From Planctomycetota bacterium (GTDB taxonomy: Bacteria; Planctomycetota; J058; JAJDCP01): 64,000 nucleotides of DNA. The DNA lies in assembly GCA_029260765.1 (NCBI GenBank), contig JAJDCP010000060.1, positions 1 through 64,000 of the forward strand, in the 5' to 3' direction. The notes under the pieces are model-generated. The model was not told the origin of the DNA. It was given only the letters and a program-made list of their open reading frames with translations, and made no database searches. The translations under genes and the position numbers were made by a program. Shown piece after piece: positions 41,277 through 50,301 of this stretch (position 1 is its first letter; each line of letters starts with the position of its first letter).

Positions 41277-44200
41277 TCAGGGCCCGGCTTGACGCCGGGC
41301 TTTTTCTTTGAGCCGCAGGATCGAATCCAACTTGGGTTGCAGGGTCGCGTCGACGGACACAGCCGCGCCGCCGTGCTCTGAGGCAACTTCGAGCAAATCC
41401 AGGGCTGGCTGAGGTTGTCCGCGTTGCAACTCGAGTTGGGCGGCGAATGACAGCGCGATCGCGTAGTCCATGGCTGCCTTGGGGTTGTCGGGGTCGGCCG
41501 CGAGCAGAGCCTCGCGAGTGTCGACCAGGCCCCGCAGCTCGATCGCTGCCTCTTCCAGCCTGCCGGTGTCAATCAATAGCAGGCCCAGGCGCCCGAGCCC
41601 GACGCTGTAGTTGCGCAGCCGCACCGGATCATCAGGTTGTTCTTCCAGCAGCCCCTGCCTGAGGGTCAAGCTGTCTCGGTAGAAGGCTACGGCCTGGTCC
41701 ACGAGTCCCTCGGCTTTGCACAGATCGCCGAGACAGCTCAACCCGAACGCCAGCCCCTGCCGGCCCTCGAAGCTGTCTGGCAGGGCATGGGCGAGCTGTC
41801 GCCGCAGGTCGAGGCTGTGCTCGAAGAGCTCGCGGGCCGCGTCGAGATCCTGCTCTTCGCGCAGCGCCCAGCTGCCCAGGTCGCTGCCGGCCTTGGAGGC
41901 GACCTTCAGCAGCTCGAGGTTGTGCGGATCCGCGGCCAGCAGGGCCGTAGCAAGCGCGAGCAGCTCGCGGCGCAAGTCGGCGAGCGCAGCCCCGCGCCAG
42001 CCTCCGCGCGCACTGGCGGCGGCCAGCACCCGACACAGTTGCAGCCGGCCCGGGGAAGGGTGTTCGGCCGCCAGCTGCCTGCCACGCTGCACGGCCTGGC
42101 CGAACAACTCGCGGGCTGCTTCCGCGTCACCGGGCCGAACGAGGTCGGCCTCGGCCACCAGCGCCCAGAGCAGCTGGCTTTGCAGCTGGGCATAGGCGGG
42201 CGCTTGCGCGCAGCGGCGCTCGAGCTCTGTTCGTTGCCAGCGCGCCACCATGGCTGCTGCCTCGTTTTGGCCAAGCAGCTCGAGAGCCGTGCGCACGCGG
42301 TCCTGAATCTGCAGGTGCTCGGCTTCGCCCCCGGGCGGTGGCGGCTGGCGGACGATGTCCCAGAGGGGCGCGGCGACCTGGCGCGCCCGACCCTCATCAC
42401 CAGTCTGGGCAAGCAGCACGGCAAGCTCTGCCTGGCTGCGTTGGCCAGCCAGCCGCAGCCGGGTGTTGTCTGGGTCCGCAGCCACGAGCTCTCCCCACAG
42501 GGCGACGCTCTGCTCGGCCAGGGGGAGCGCATCGTCGGGACGCCCCAGCTCTGCCAATAGACTGGCGGCGCTGGCCAGTGCGGTGCCGTGGCCGAAATGG
42601 ATGGCGACCCCCGCACTGTCATCGCTGAGCGCATCGTAATGCGCGAGCGCCGTGGACATCTCCTGCCAGCCGCGGGCGGGCTGCTCGTCGAGCCAGAATG
42701 CCCGTCCCAACTGGTAGCAGCTTTCGGCCAGTTCGAGCCGGGCGTCGCGATGCCCGGGCTGCTCGGCGGACAGCGTGGCCGCCAGCTGCATTGCTTCCTG
42801 CAACGCCGCCAGGCCTGCGCCCCGTTCGAAGTTCAGCAAGCGCAGGCGCCCGACGGTCCGCAGGCAGTCTGCCAGGCTCCGCTGCCATCCTTTGTGGCTG
42901 TTCGAGGCATGCACCAGGCGGCGCCACAGGCCGAGTGCCTGCTCGGCGCTGGGCAGGGCCTCTCCTGGCGCGAGGGCCTGCAGCTTGGCGGCTTGCAGCA
43001 GTCCCACCGCGAGGTTGCCCAGGTCCTGCAGGTTGGTCTCGTCGAGCTGTGACAGCTTTGCGAGCAGGCCGTGGGCTTCGTGGTAGTCCTGCAAGCTGGC
43101 CGTCTGGTTGCCGGCCGCCAGCTGGATGTTGCCGCGGAGAATGAGGCCGCTGGCCAGGTCTCGTCGGGTCTGCAGGGCCTGGGAATCGGAGACGAACGCC
43201 CTGCGCCGTAGTTGCAGCGAGGTCTCGATCTGCTCCAGTGCCTCTGATGTCCGGCCGAGGCGCAGCAGCACGCCTGCCTGCAGTCCTCGGGCCATCGCCA
43301 GGCTGCGATCGCCCACAGCGCCCTGTTCCTGGAGCATCTGGCTGGCTTGTGCGGCCCGCACCAGAGCGCTCTCCAGCGCACCGGTCTTGCGCGCCACGCG
43401 CGCCAGCACTAGCAGAGCTCGTGCCAGCTCGATCGTGGCTGCTCGCGCATGTGGTTGGCTGCCGCGTAGCTCTTCGAGCAGGGTGACAGCCTCGAGCAGG
43501 GTCTGCTGGCAGGCCTCGAGCTGCTCGAGCATGTCGAGGCACCAGGCCGCACCGCGCAGGGCGGCGCCGAGCAGCAGGCGGCCCTCGGGGGAGGGGTCCG
43601 TACGCAGGATGCTGGCCGCGGCATGGAACTCCGCGAGGCCTTCGGGCAGCGCGCCTTCGAGCCGGGCTTTCAACCAACCCAGCTCGAGGTGCGCGTTCGC
43701 GGTGCTCCGCTGCACGCGGCTGTGCTGGTAGTCGGCGTCGCGCAGCGCGCTGAAACCATCGATGGCGACACCCAGAATGGTGCGGGCGCTGGCGTGGGCC
43801 TCGGCAGTGCCGAGCCTGTCCAGCAGCGTGGTCTGCACCTCATCGGACAGCCGGCGCAGCGCGTTCTCAGCGATCCCACCGCGTGCATCGGCGTTGCGTT
43901 TCTCTTGCTCCAGTTGGGTCAACTGCGCCGCGATGGTCTGGCTGTTGTTGTACAGCAAGAGCGTGCCACCGCTCAGCCCGCACACAATCACCAACAGACT
44001 GGCCAGCAGTCCCCGTTGCAACCTGCGGCGCATACGGAGCGTGCGCATCTGCCGCGCGCGCGCCTCGCTCAGCGCGCTCTGCAGGGCCGCATCGTCCAGG
44101 TGGGCCGCCTGTGCCTCGGCCAGGCCCAGGTCTCCGCGCTGCAATGCGCTGCGAGCGTAGGCGCGGCGGGCCTCCTGTTCGCCGCTGCGTGCTTCGTGGT

Positions 44201-45308
44201 TGCCGTCCCAGAGCGCGTGCGCCTGGCGGAAACGTGCGACGCTCTCCGCAAAGTCCTGGTAGAGCTGGTTGTACTCGGCGGCGCCGGCTGTTGCCTGTTC
44301 GGCCGTCGCGGACCGGGTTCGGGTCAACAGCTCGCGTGCGCTGTCGGTCAGCTTCAGGCTCTCGCGGTGCCGCAGGAAGCCGCGCAGCTCAGCGACGAAG
44401 CTGCTGGCGCTCTGTATGCGTTGCTCGGGGTGGAATGCCAGCGCGCGTTCGCACAGCCGGGCGAGCTCGGAGGGAGTCTGCGGGGGAAAGTGCCACGCGC
44501 TGCCCGCTGCCATCTGCATCAGCGAAGCGTACAGGCTTGCGCGGCCGTGGGGCGGACGCCCACACAACAGCTCGTGCAGACTCGCCCCGAGCAGGTAGAC
44601 GTCGGTCCAGGGACCTATGGCCAGGCCATTGCCCGTGGCCAGCTCGGGCGGGAAGTACGCGGGCGTGCCGCCTGGGCCGGTGAGGTCTTCGGCGTGCCGC
44701 ACCCGTGAGCCGTGGACCCGGTCACCGAAGCGTGTCGCCAGGCCCCAATCGAGCAGATAGACCTCGCCAAACCTGCCCAGCATTACGTTGGCGGGTTTCA
44801 GGTCGTTGTGGGCGATGCCCTGGCTGTGTGCGTATGCGAGCGCGTTGCCGACCTGGATCAACGTCTCGATGTGGCCGGGCAGATCCTCGGGACGCTCCCG
44901 CATGGCCTCCTGCCAAGTCTGTCCCTGCACCCGCTGCATGGCGATGTAGTGTGCGTCCTCGTGCTTCCCCAACGCGTGCACGGGCACGATGTTGGGGTGT
45001 TCGAGTTGTCCGGTCACGACCGCTTCGGCCAAGAAGACTGCCAGGCTTTCAGGGCTCGCCCGATCTCTGCGCATGGTCTTGACGGCCAGGGTGCGCTCGA
45101 GCTGCGCCTGCGGCACGGCATAGACTTCGCCCATGCCCCCGCGCCCGATCAGGCTGCGGGAGCCGAAATCGAGCGTGCTCTCCTGGGGCAGCTGTACCGG
45201 GGCGAGAGGCGCCTGGAAGCTGTAGCTGCGGCCGGCTGGCAGCGTCTCGAGGGCGTCCTCGCTGCCGTGCGTGCGGCTCCAGAGCTCGGGCAAGGCGGAA
45301 GGGTCCAT
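41277..45308 (-). CDS. Ser/Thr kinase with long TPR-like repeat tail
   Basis: A 1343-residue kinase. Residues about 50-320: IGRGGMGEVYAV, LAVKTMRR (Lys77), EHPNIVPVHALG, HNDLKPANVML near 167 with Asn replacing Arg of HRD, LLDWGLA instead of DFG, and DVYLLGASLHELLCG. Both changes occur in active kinases of this subclass. Next comes a helical segment, one membrane helix (LLASLLVIVCGLSGGTLLLY, near 440) and about 850 residues of Ala/Leu-rich tandem helical repeats of TPR type (LAEYH..., AVAFYRDSLTLRQGL, YAIALSFAAQLELQRGQPQ) predicted to be extracytoplasmic. This layout is very common in Planctomycetota and Myxococcota. Ligand and substrates unknown. The gene overlaps the terminator of its convergent neighbour. 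Confidence 0.92.
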   Translation of the reverse strand: MDPSALPELWSRTHGSEDALETLPAGRSYSFQAPLAPVQLPQESTLDFGSRSLIGRGGMGEVYAVPQAQLERTLAVKTMRRDRASPESLAVFLAEAVVTGQLEHPNIVPVHALGKHEDAHYIAMQRVQGQTWQEAMRERPEDLPGHIETLIQVGNALAYAHSQGIAHNDLKPANVMLGRFGEVYLLDWGLATRFGDRVHGSRVRHAEDLTGPGGTPAYFPPELATGNGLAIGPWTDVYLLGASLHELLCGRPPHGRASLYASLMQMAAGSAWHFPPQTPSELARLCERALAFHPEQRIQSASSFVAELRGFLRHRESLKLTDSARELLTRTRSATAEQATAGAAEYNQLYQDFAESVARFRQAHALWDGNHEARSGEQEARRAYARSALQRGDLGLAEAQAAHLDDAALQSALSEARARQMRTLRMRRRLQRGLLASLLVIVCGLSGGTLLLYNNSQTIAAQLTQLEQEKRNADARGGIAENALRRLSDEVQTTLLDRLGTAEAHASARTILGVAIDGFSALRDADYQHSRVQRSTANAHLELGWLKARLEGALPEGLAEFHAAASILRTDPSPEGRLLLGAALRGAAWCLDMLEQLEACQQTLLEAVTLLEELRGSQPHARAATIELARALLVLARVARKTGALESALVRAAQASQMLQEQGAVGDRSLAMARGLQAGVLLRLGRTSEALEQIETSLQLRRRAFVSDSQALQTRRDLASGLILRGNIQLAAGNQTASLQDYHEAHGLLAKLSQLDETNLQDLGNLAVGLLQAAKLQALAPGEALPSAEQALGLWRRLVHASNSHKGWQRSLADCLRTVGRLRLLNFERGAGLAALQEAMQLAATLSAEQPGHRDARLELAESCYQLGRAFWLDEQPARGWQEMSTALAHYDALSDDSAGVAIHFGHGTALASAASLLAELGRPDDALPLAEQSVALWGELVAADPDNTRLRLAGQRSQAELAVLLAQTGDEGRARQVAAPLWDIVRQPPPPGGEAEHLQIQDRVRTALELLGQNEAAAMVARWQRTELERRCAQAPAYAQLQSQLLWALVAEADLVRPGDAEAARELFGQAVQRGRQLAAEHPSPGRLQLCRVLAAASARGGWRGAALADLRRELLALATALLAADPHNLELLKVASKAGSDLGSWALREEQDLDAARELFEHSLDLRRQLAHALPDSFEGRQGLAFGLSCLGDLCKAEGLVDQAVAFYRDSLTLRQGLLEEQPDDPVRLRNYSVGLGRLGLLLIDTGRLEEAAIELRGLVDTREALLAADPDNPKAAMDYAIALSFAAQLELQRGQPQPALDLLEVASEHGGAAVSVDATLQPKLDSILRLKEKARRQAGP
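41282..41305 (+). terminator. Rho-independent terminator
   Basis: GCCCGGC-TTGAC-GCCGGGC forms a perfect 7-bp GC stem (41282-41288 and 41294-41300) followed by TTTTTC. It ends transcription of the thioredoxin gene 30 bp after its stop. The hairpin lies inside the last codons of the convergent kinase gene, whose stop is at 41277-41279. Confidence 0.85.
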
Positions 45309-45377
45309 CGACGGCTCCTCGGCTCAAGTTTGGCCCGCAGTTCTGAAGCAGGGCCACGCCGATGGTAGCACACGGGC

Positions 45378-46034
45378 TTACGATTCTGCGCCGCTAGTGC
45401 CGCCCAGGTGGGCGAGCACCCACGGGTGTTGGTGGTGGTCACGGGCCTCGGGGTCCGGCTGATAGCCGGGTTCCAGGCGCGCCCTCAGCAAACCGAGGCT
45501 GCGGTGGTCTCGTTGGCTGAGCACGGGCAGGCCTGCGCGCAGGAGCGTGGCAGTGGCCACCCCCACGCCCAGCTGGTAGCGTCGCTCCTCGACCAGCCGG
45601 CAGCCGTCCGAGATCACCTGGCTGCCGCAGGCGCCGCTCATGTCGGTCAGGATCGCAAGCTCAGCCTTTTCCGCACGCGCGTACGCCAGCATCGCCTCGG
45701 CTCCGTCGATCATGGCCCGGGTCAGGTCGTTGCCGTGCTCATCGCGTACACGGGCGCGGCCCTCGAGCACCGCTCGGCCGTCACCGCCGTGGATGTCGGG
45801 CATGTTCCGTGGCGTGCCCAGGGTGTGATCCTCGGGACAGAAGCCGAGCACCCGGACACCGGGCAGCGCCAGAAACTCGGCCAGGACGCCTCCCATGCCG
45901 TAGTCGCTTCCGTCGATGCCGCAGCCTCGGCCGAGCAGGCAGCCGCTGAACAGGATGCGCCAGGGGTCTTCGCGATGGGGGGGCCGCAAGTCTGCGATCA
46001 AGGCGGGGTTGTGGGGAACACGGAACTCGGGCAT
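45378..46034 (-). CDS. DUF523 family protein (TudS-like)
   Basis: A 218-residue protein of the DUF523 family, to which the Fe-S enzyme 2-thiouracil desulfurase TudS belongs. Visible features are FSGCLLGRGCGIDGSDYG (N-terminal Cys), VLGFCPEDHTLGTPRN (second Cys), GGDGRAVLEGRARV, a Thr/Asp-rich helix, DMSGACGSQVISDG (third Cys; family C-G-S motif) and GVATATLLRAGLPVLSQ. The three cysteines fit a [4Fe-4S] site with one open iron. The ATG at 46034 has CAGGAGCC ahead. The exact substrate may be a thio-nucleobase or another sulfur compound; this remains inference. Confidence 0.85.
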   Translation of the reverse strand: MPEFRVPHNPALIADLRPPHREDPWRILFSGCLLGRGCGIDGSDYGMGGVLAEFLALPGVRVLGFCPEDHTLGTPRNMPDIHGGDGRAVLEGRARVRDEHGNDLTRAMIDGAEAMLAYARAEKAELAILTDMSGACGSQVISDGCRLVEERRYQLGVGVATATLLRAGLPVLSQRDHRSLGLLRARLEPGYQPDPEARDHHQHPWVLAHLGGTSGAES

Positions 46035-46232
46035 CGAAGGCTCCTGGGGTTTGCGGCCTCGGCGGGGGGCGCACCGCCTCAAGGAGGCGAGTCCGCGTGC
46101 AGTTGTCTGCGTCTTGATAGTGGTGTTTGTAGCAGCAGACTGCCTCTTCTCGCAATAGGATCGCAGGCGTCGTCCTTGCTCGCTCTTCTGCCAATTCCTA
46201 TGATCTGCCAAGCCTGCGAGAGGTGACCGCGG

Positions 46233-46322
46233 ATGAAGCAGCACAAACCCAGCGCTCCGAGCCGTCGCTGGCTGCCCTGGCTCAGTCTGCTGCTCAGCTG
46301 CCGTGAAAAATGCACTCGCTAG
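46233..46322 (+). pseudogene. Lipoprotein leader without a body
   Basis: A ribosome-site-like GAGAGG and ATG at 46233 begin MKQHKPSAPSRRWLPWLSLL, then LSC, an n-region, hydrophobic core and lipobox. The frame stops at 46322 after REKCTR, 51 bp before the end of the lower-GC beta-helix gene. It looks like the front of a lipoprotein gene cut off when the neighbouring DNA was rearranged. A functional 29-residue peptide is the alternative. Confidence 0.35.
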
Positions 46323-46373
46323 AATTGCACAGGCGCAGAAGCGTGCAAGTGTCCTCAGCCGGTTCTGCCGTTC

Positions 46374-48608
46374 TTACTCGAGGCCGGTGAAGAAGATGCG
46401 GGCCACCCCGTCGCCAACACTGCCTGCTCCCGGCCCCGAGAAGCTGTAGGTCGTGGCGGCAAATCCGCCGCCGGTGAGGGACAGGGAATCGCCGCCGGGG
46501 CTCGTGTTCTGGTTCCCGCCATGGAAAGTGATATCCACGGGTGGGGTTCCCATCGTGAAATCGACGGTGAAGTGGTCGTCTCCGTCCATCCCGTTGAAGA
46601 TGATCCCGCCGCTGAACGCCGACGTGGGAATGGTGAGAGTGTTGGTACCGCTTCCTGTCGCCCCGGGGAGGGAGGTGCCGAGGATCTGTCCGGGATCGGT
46701 GATGCTGAAGCTCATGGTCCCGTCGTCGTATTGAATCGTCAGGTTGTCGTCGCCGGCGACGACATCGTCGACGACCAGGTTGTTTCCCGCGAGCCGAATA
46801 ACGGTCTGCAGCATGATGGCTTCGGTGTCTTCCGAGGCGCTGTTGTTGCCGCCCTCGGGATCGGTGACAATCGAGCTGACGCTCGCCATGTTCGTCAGGG
46901 TCCCCGAGGTGCTGGGACCCACCATGACAACGACGGTGACCTGCGCGCTCGACCCCCGGCTGATCGTGCCAAGGCTGGCAGTCGGCACGCCGTTCGGGTC
47001 CTCCGCCGCTCCGCTTGTCGAGACAAGGGTGACTCCCGCGGGCAGTGTAGCTGTGACCTGCACGTCAACGGCCGGGTCGGGACCCGCGTTGGCCACTGTC
47101 ACGGTGTAGGTGAGAGTTTCGCCGGCGATCACGGGGTCGGGGCTGTCCGTGATGGTGACCGACAGGTCGGCCTCGGCCGGAGGCCGCGTGGAAAAACTCT
47201 CGTAGGCCCCGACATCCGGAAGCGCGTCGCCACGGTGGGTGCCCTGGGCACGCCCAAAGCCTCGAGCATCCACTTGGATGATCGTGTTGTCGTCCGAGTG
47301 CAGTGCGCCAGCGGTGGGCGTGCTGCCGATACCGCCAAGCTCGGCAGCGTCGATGGCCGGGCCAGCCTCGAGCAGTCTGTGGGTCGGGACGCTGTCAGGA
47401 ACCCCGCCGTTGTTCTCGAGGGTCTGAACGAAAACCACCGCGGGATTGGAATGCGTCTGGTCACCGGTCGTTGGGGTGAAGCCGGTGATGGTTCCGACGC
47501 CCACGATGTTGAAGCCAGCACTGGTGATCGTGCCGTTCGTGGCATTCCTGCCGCCATCGTCCGTGAGGGCGTCACCGGACACATTGTCTTTGTTTCCAAG
47601 CACGATGGTGTTGTGGAGGATGATCTCTCCATTGGCGACGTAGAAGCCTCCACCAAATTCGGGGTCGACATAGCCAGCGGTGTTGTTGACCAGGGTGCAG
47701 TTGTTCAGGGTCGCGGTTGAAAAGTTGTTGATAAACAGCCCGGCCCCACTCCCTGACGAGCTGTTTCCACTGATCGTGCAATTCTGGAAGCTGGCCGTCG
47801 ATCTACTCATGTATACGGCGCCACCCTCGCCGCCCGCGTTGGCTTCGTTATCGTTGAAGGTGCAGCGGAAGAACTCGAAGTTGCCGTACGTCAGATACAG
47901 CGCGCCCCCACGGTATCCGCCTGAGCCGAGTTGGCTGGTGTTGTTGTTGTTTCGGAAGACACAGTCGGTGAACGTCGCGTTCTGGACAGACCAGGTGTCG
48001 CCGGTGGAAAGGTCGTAGGTGGTCCTCTCAAAACAAACCGCCCCATTGTCGTCCTGTCTGTTGTCTTGGACGATCACATGATCAAAGGACGCAGTCGCGT
48101 TTCCGAGAGCGGGTTTGAAGTAGATTGCAGAGCCATCATCACTCGCAATGTTGCTGTTGAGTATGACGTGCGAGAGAGAAGTGTGCCTGCGAGACGACGA
48201 GAAGATGCCGCCGCCATCTCCAGCCGACCCGCCTCCGATGTTTCCGGAATGGATCGACATATGCGTGAGAGTGATGTCGCCAGCGCTGTCGCCGAAATGG
48301 AAGACCCGCCGCGCGTTGTTCCCGCTGATGCTCGTAAACGCTACTCCGTTGCCCGTGATGCTCAGGGAACGTTGGGAGTTGTAGAAGATCTCCTCGGAGG
48401 TCAGGAGAATCTCTCCGTCGACGCTGAAGGTGATACGGTTGTTTGTTCCACCCGCAGCGGCATCGATCACCGCCTGACGCAGGCTCCCCGGGCCAGAATC
48501 ATTGCGGTTCGATACCACGAAGTCTGCGGCCCGTAGGTCCACTGACGAAAGCAGGAACACGGCCAGAAAAACACAAGTGGTTTTTCCGTGCAAGCATGGC
48601 GTTGTCAT
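46374..48608 (-). CDS. Secreted beta-helix surface protein with DUF11-like domain
   Basis: A 744-residue exported protein (signal near MTTPCLHGKTTCVFLAVFLL). The mature start FVVSNRNDSGPGSLRQAVID is the CSLREA-type motif found in predicted polymorphic outer-membrane or surface proteins. A right-handed beta-helix of about 400 residues follows (repeats such as FQNCTISGNSSSGSGAG, LNNCTLVNN, GGALYLTYG, GGAVYMS). Then a DUF11-like Ig-fold repeat (ADLSVTITDSPDPVIAGETL ... GVTLVSTSG) and a Gly/Asp-rich end (FNGMDGDDHFTVDFTMGTP). The end at TGLE is abrupt; related proteins continue, so it may be truncated. Base composition is visibly less GC-rich than both neighbours, which suggests transfer or a different history. 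Role: adhesion or surface layer, by family. Confidence 0.88.
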   Translation of the reverse strand: MTTPCLHGKTTCVFLAVFLLSSVDLRAADFVVSNRNDSGPGSLRQAVIDAAAGGTNNRITFSVDGEILLTSEEIFYNSQRSLSITGNGVAFTSISGNNARRVFHFGDSAGDITLTHMSIHSGNIGGGSAGDGGGIFSSSRRHTSLSHVILNSNIASDDGSAIYFKPALGNATASFDHVIVQDNRQDDNGAVCFERTTYDLSTGDTWSVQNATFTDCVFRNNNNTSQLGSGGYRGGALYLTYGNFEFFRCTFNDNEANAGGEGGAVYMSRSTASFQNCTISGNSSSGSGAGLFINNFSTATLNNCTLVNNTAGYVDPEFGGGFYVANGEIILHNTIVLGNKDNVSGDALTDDGGRNATNGTITSAGFNIVGVGTITGFTPTTGDQTHSNPAVVFVQTLENNGGVPDSVPTHRLLEAGPAIDAAELGGIGSTPTAGALHSDDNTIIQVDARGFGRAQGTHRGDALPDVGAYESFSTRPPAEADLSVTITDSPDPVIAGETLTYTVTVANAGPDPAVDVQVTATLPAGVTLVSTSGAAEDPNGVPTASLGTISRGSSAQVTVVVMVGPSTSGTLTNMASVSSIVTDPEGGNNSASEDTEAIMLQTVIRLAGNNLVVDDVVAGDDNLTIQYDDGTMSFSITDPGQILGTSLPGATGSGTNTLTIPTSAFSGGIIFNGMDGDDHFTVDFTMGTPPVDITFHGGNQNTSPGGDSLSLTGGGFAATTYSFSGPGAGSVGDGVARIFFTGLE

Positions 48609-48920
48609 GACATCGAGCCTCTTTGGAGATAACGACCATAGATGCGGACGATACGGGTGTCGACCGCCCTGGATGTGCCAAAAGGAAGAGGATAGGGATT
48701 TTCACGCCTGAAGCCAAACATCAAGTCTACCCGCTGATGTTTGACCACCAGGGTCTGTTTCAACGGCGAATGCCTACGGGACCGAAGACCGAGAGGACTG
48801 AAGACGGAGCGCCGAGGACCCAGCCCGGCCAAGAGCTGGATCAGCTGTTCAGGCACGGAGCGAGCTGCACCAGCAGCGCGGGGAGTCCGACGGACTCGAC
48901 GCTGTGAGCGTGCTCGGGCC
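48609..48920. other. Gap of 312 bp
   Basis: No gene is supported. The first 200 bp share the lower GC of the beta-helix gene and should contain its promoter and ribosome site (AAAGAGGC at 48613-48620 on the minus strand). GC rises towards 48900. Confidence 0.4.
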
Positions 48921-50087
48921 CTAGTGCCCGGTCCTCTCGAGCCGCAGGCGCAGGGGAACCAGGCGGGCCAGGACCTGCTGGGCGGTGATCCCCGATGCCG
49001 GATCGAGCAGCGCATCGATGATCGCCTGCCAGTGCGCGTCGCAGTCGGGCCGAAGCAGCCGCACCGGGCCGGTGTGGGTCCCCGTCAGCATGGCCTGCAG
49101 CAGCTGCCCCAGGGCGACCATGTCGGGGCGCGCAGCGAGCGCGCTGACTCCGGCCGGACGCGGCGGCGGGGGTTGGTGTTCGGCAACATCGGGCTGCGGC
49201 TCGATAAGGCTGTGCGCCAGCGCCGCTGCGCCGGAGCCCGCCTCCGCTGGGTGAGCCTGTTCCGGGAGGGCGTCCTGCCGGGTCCAGCGCGGAAGACCCG
49301 CCAGCCGGCAGCGGCCCTCGCCATCGAAGAGCAGATTCGTGGGGCTCAGGCTGCCATGAACCAGCCCCTGGCGGTGCAAACAGTGCAGGGCACGGCAGAC
49401 GGCCCGTGCCGCGTCCAGCGCCTGCCGTTCGGGCAAGCCGTGCGGATGCTTGCGCAGTTGCTGGCTGAGGTTGCCGCCGGGCAGATACTCGAGCAGCAAC
49501 ACGACCGGTCCCGGCCGGCGTCCCGGAAGGACCAGCTGCTTGCCGAGCACCAGGTCGGGATGGACGAGGCGTCGCCAGCTCCAGGCGTCTTCGATGAAGC
49601 TGGGGAAATCCCGGAGGGCCGCCTTGCAGACAACCCGCTCGGGATCGCCCGGCCGCCGCGCCAGAAAACACACGCCGCGGCTGCCCTGGCCGAGCAGGGT
49701 CTCCAGCACGTACCCGTCGACGACCATGCCTGGCCTCAGCAGGTCTCCGCGCAGCCCGCGTAGCTCGGCGATGCGTAGCGCCCTGTGAAGGCGGCTTGGG
49801 CTGCCCTCAACCCCGTCAGGGCCTGGATGGGTCGGCAGGGCGGGGGCGCAGACAGACGCGAGCAGGGAATGGGCGAGCACGGGATCGCACTTGCGTGCGA
49901 GGCCAGGTGGCAGCTGCACTGGGGCGGTCGCCAGACTCCGCGGGATGTGCGGCAGGTTGTGAGGCGCCGAAGTCGTCACCAGCGGGGTGGGCTCTGGAGC
50001 GGAAGGAGGCCTGTCTGGTGCAACGGGCTGGGCGCTGCTCTCCGGAATCGAGCCAGTCAGCCGCGCGTTGTGCCAATGCCTCAGCAT
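48921..50087 (-). CDS. Pseudokinase (Ser/Thr kinase fold without catalytic residues)
   Basis: A 388-residue protein. Residues about 125-320 have a kinase outline: LLGQGSRGVCFLARRPG (Gly loop intact), RVVCKAALRDFPSF (Lys retained), LLLEYLPGGNLSQQL (hinge) and LHRQGLVHGSLSPTNLLF. In the last, HRDxKxxN has become HGSLSPTN, so the catalytic Asp and Lys are gone, and DFG is replaced by LAGLPR. It should bind ATP at most and probably acts as a scaffold or regulator. The N-terminal 110 residues are Pro-rich and likely disordered. It is divergent from lhr, with 214 bp between. No partner kinase is adjacent. Confidence 0.82.
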   Translation of the reverse strand: MLRHWHNARLTGSIPESSAQPVAPDRPPSAPEPTPLVTTSAPHNLPHIPRSLATAPVQLPPGLARKCDPVLAHSLLASVCAPALPTHPGPDGVEGSPSRLHRALRIAELRGLRGDLLRPGMVVDGYVLETLLGQGSRGVCFLARRPGDPERVVCKAALRDFPSFIEDAWSWRRLVHPDLVLGKQLVLPGRRPGPVVLLLEYLPGGNLSQQLRKHPHGLPERQALDAARAVCRALHCLHRQGLVHGSLSPTNLLFDGEGRCRLAGLPRWTRQDALPEQAHPAEAGSGAAALAHSLIEPQPDVAEHQPPPPRPAGVSALAARPDMVALGQLLQAMLTGTHTGPVRLLRPDCDAHWQAIIDALLDPASGITAQQVLARLVPLRLRLERTGH

Positions 50088-50301
50088 ACCGGCCCCCCTG
50101 TCGCCAAAGAGAGCAGATGCATCTTGCGTGCCAGTTGGATCTCGCTGGCTGCGCGCGCCGTGGCGCTACCGTGCACAAAATGTGGGCACGGGTTGACCAG
50201 AATCTGGCAGGACGCGCGCCCCTCAGCTCTGCTCCCACTGCCAGCGGTTTCTGCTCCCCATCGCAAGTACAATAGCGAGGACCCCCCCAAGAGGCCCGCC
50301 G

